A stretch of DNA of 64,000 nucleotides from Ruminococcus sp. (lineage in GTDB: Bacteria; Bacillota; Clostridia; Oscillospirales; Ruminococcaceae), in contig JAEEVL010000004.1 in assembly GCA_016290875.1 (NCBI GenBank), positions 1 through 64,000 on the forward strand, read 5' to 3'. Position 1 is the stretch's first letter, and every line of letters begins with the position of its first letter. The translations under genes and the position numbers were made by a program. The notes under the pieces are model-generated. The model made no database searches. It worked only from the letters and a program-made list of their open reading frames with translations, and was not told the DNA's origin. Below, piece after piece: positions 63,270 through 64,000 of the stretch.

Positions 63270-63311
63270 TTAGAGCTCTTATTAACATAATAATTCAATA
63301 GTTATAATAAG

Positions 63312-63391
63312 ATTATATAACCGCTAAAAGAAATTGTCAATAGCCAATATACAGAAAGCCTATTGACAAAGTATGCTTATTATAGTATAAT
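63312..63391. promoter_or_regulatory. back-to-back consensus promoters in an inverted repeat
   Basis: Inverted arms TTGTCAATAG (63334-63343) and CTATTGACAA (63360-63369). Plus strand: TTGACA (63363-63368), 17 bp, TATAAT (63386-63391). Minus strand: TTGACA (63335-63340), 17 bp, TATAAT (63312-63317). Confidence 0.75.
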
Positions 63392-63433
63392 ATAAACATA
63401 GTATTTCAGTATGTATTGGTGGAGGTGTTTGTT

Positions 63434-63496
63434 ATGCAGTCAGATATGTGTAAGATGAATAATTGTATAACGCGCCCCGCGCTTTCTGTATTATAG
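63434..63496 (+). CDS. 20-codon leader peptide
   Basis: Reads MQSDMCKMNNCITRPALSVL and stops at TAG; GGAGG lies 8 nt upstream of the ATG. Contains two Cys. It is placed between a strong promoter and an RBS-masking structure, as expected of a leader peptide. Confidence 0.55.
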   Translation: MQSDMCKMNNCITRPALSVL

Positions 63497-63506
63497 GAAT
63501 TTACTG

Positions 63507-63559
63507 CCTGTAAGAAAACAGTCTGCCGCGGAGGCAGACTATTCTTATTTACAGGGGTG
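63507..63559 (+). promoter_or_regulatory. RBS-masking leader structure
   Basis: Outer stem CCTGTAA (63507-63513) with TTACAGG (63549-63555) encloses AGTCTGCC/GGCAGACT (63520-63527 with 63533-63540). TTACAGG overlaps the ribosome binding site of the ACT gene. Confidence 0.55.
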
Positions 63560-63564
63560 ATAAT

Positions 63565-63810
63565 ATGAAAAGGATCGAAGTAATATCTCTTGACAGAATA
63601 GGTCTGGTAGGCGAAATAACCAATGTCATCAGACGCCTTAACGGTAACATAATCTCTCATACAGCTAATGTGGTGACTGACGAAAACAACACCCTCGTTT
63701 CACATTTTACTGCCGATATCCGCTTTGAGACCGACTCGGAAAACGAGACTGTTTCACGAAGGCTTCGCAGGATAAAAAATGTACAGCAGGTAAGAATAAC
63801 AGATCTTTGA
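63565..63810 (+). CDS. ACT-domain protein
   Basis: 81 residues, one ACT domain (RIEVISLDRIGLVGEITNVIRRLNGNI), usually an amino-acid sensor. Start ATG after AGGGGTG. 9 nt before the glutamate-cysteine ligase gene. Confidence 0.85.
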   Translation: MKRIEVISLDRIGLVGEITNVIRRLNGNIISHTANVVTDENNTLVSHFTADIRFETDSENETVSRRLRRIKNVQQVRITDL

Positions 63811-63819
63811 GGTGAAAAT

Positions 63820-64000
63820 ATGGCTGCAAGCAAATATTATTACAGTGGAAAATTCGGCATAGAACGTGAAACTCTCCGTGTGGATAAGCACGGCAGACTT
63901 GCACAGACCGCTCATCCTTTCGGCAACGATGAGCATATCACAAGAGACTTCTGTGAAAATCAGATCGAGCTCGTGACACCTGTATGCCACAGCGTTGATG
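63820..64000 (+). CDS. glutamate-cysteine ligase (GshA or GshAB), 5' part
   Basis: The first 60 codons are present; the gene runs off the right edge. FGIERETLRVDKHG and NDEHITRDFCENQIELVTP match the N-terminus of the gamma-glutamylcysteine ligase family, including the fused glutathione synthase GshF/GshAB. Start ATG after GAGGTG. Confidence 0.88.
   Translation, partial: MAASKYYYSGKFGIERETLRVDKHGRLAQTAHPFGNDEHITRDFCENQIELVTPVCHSVD

Noticed and set aside
62969..63298. Minus-strand ORF downstream of the strong minus-strand promoter
   Set aside because: Antisense to moeB with no RBS or recognisable protein; an antisense RNA is more likely than a coding gene.

Overview
The window is chromosomal DNA from a Gram-positive gut-type clostridium, most likely a Ruminococcus or close relative (Oscillospiraceae). 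The evidence is: three secreted proteins with C-terminal type I dockerin repeats behind Thr-rich linkers, as in cellulosome-forming Ruminococcus; a bifurcating [FeFe] hydrogenase HydABC plus HydG; a ribosomal L27 with an N-terminal extension beside its Prp protease; CdaA/CdaR; strong GGAGG ribosome binding sites; and many near-consensus sigma-A promoters (TTGACA, 17 bp, TATAAT). No CRISPR array, transposase, integrase or rRNA is visible.

Layout. 0-9 kb: start of a gene running off the left edge (possibly pyrK), an LRR surface protein, a UmuC/DinB polymerase behind a LexA-like box, a cysteine hydrolase with an ABC-F ATPase, a TraB-type lipoprotein, ThrH and a dockerin transglutaminase. 9-16 kb: an aminotransferase, HtrA with an upstream array of TTTCACA octamers, a DUF3343 protein with a cysteine desulfurase-like enzyme, and the c-di-AMP pair cdaA-cdaR. 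16.1-16.9 kb: about 800 bp without a convincing gene but with promoters and perfect hairpins, the best place for an undescribed structured RNA. 16.9-26.7 kb (minus strand): GlgB with an OppA-like lipoprotein, a VanY-like peptidase, an AraC regulator and hydCBA. 27-32 kb: a membrane protein, a DUF4250 protein with an InlB-repeat/dockerin protein, MntP, GNAT and YebC. 32-46 kb (mostly minus strand): a P-loop kinase, mrnC, obgE, rpmA-prp-rplU with an L21 leader, prmA, a moxR-DUF58-transglutaminase operon ending in a dockerin C39-like protein, then tsf and rpsB.

46-54 kb: YlmC, a small membrane protein, and the hydG operon (TM1266 regulator, flavin-binding protein, hydG) behind a leader that reads as a terminator/antiterminator switch. 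Then tRNA-Leu(UAG) with a degenerate partial copy 100 bp upstream and a DUF6273 gene whose 5' end runs into the tRNA, two copies of an 85-95 bp palindromic repeat, and nadE. 54-62 kb: the most unusual region, a FUSC/degenerate-HAD fusion followed by a tight seven-gene operon: circularly permuted ATP-grasp, alpha-E, transglutaminase, two aspartoacylase-like proteins (the second has lost apparent zinc ligands), a 60-residue Thr/Ser-rich peptide and a RelA/SpoT synthetase-like protein. I read this as a candidate peptide-ligating or peptide-modifying system with its own small substrate and a nucleotide-signalling partner. A third repeat copy follows.

62-64 kb: a divergent rhodanese/MoeB pair, an inverted repeat carrying two back-to-back consensus promoters, a 20-codon leader ORF with an RBS-masking structure, an ACT protein, and the start of a glutamate-cysteine ligase that runs off the right edge.
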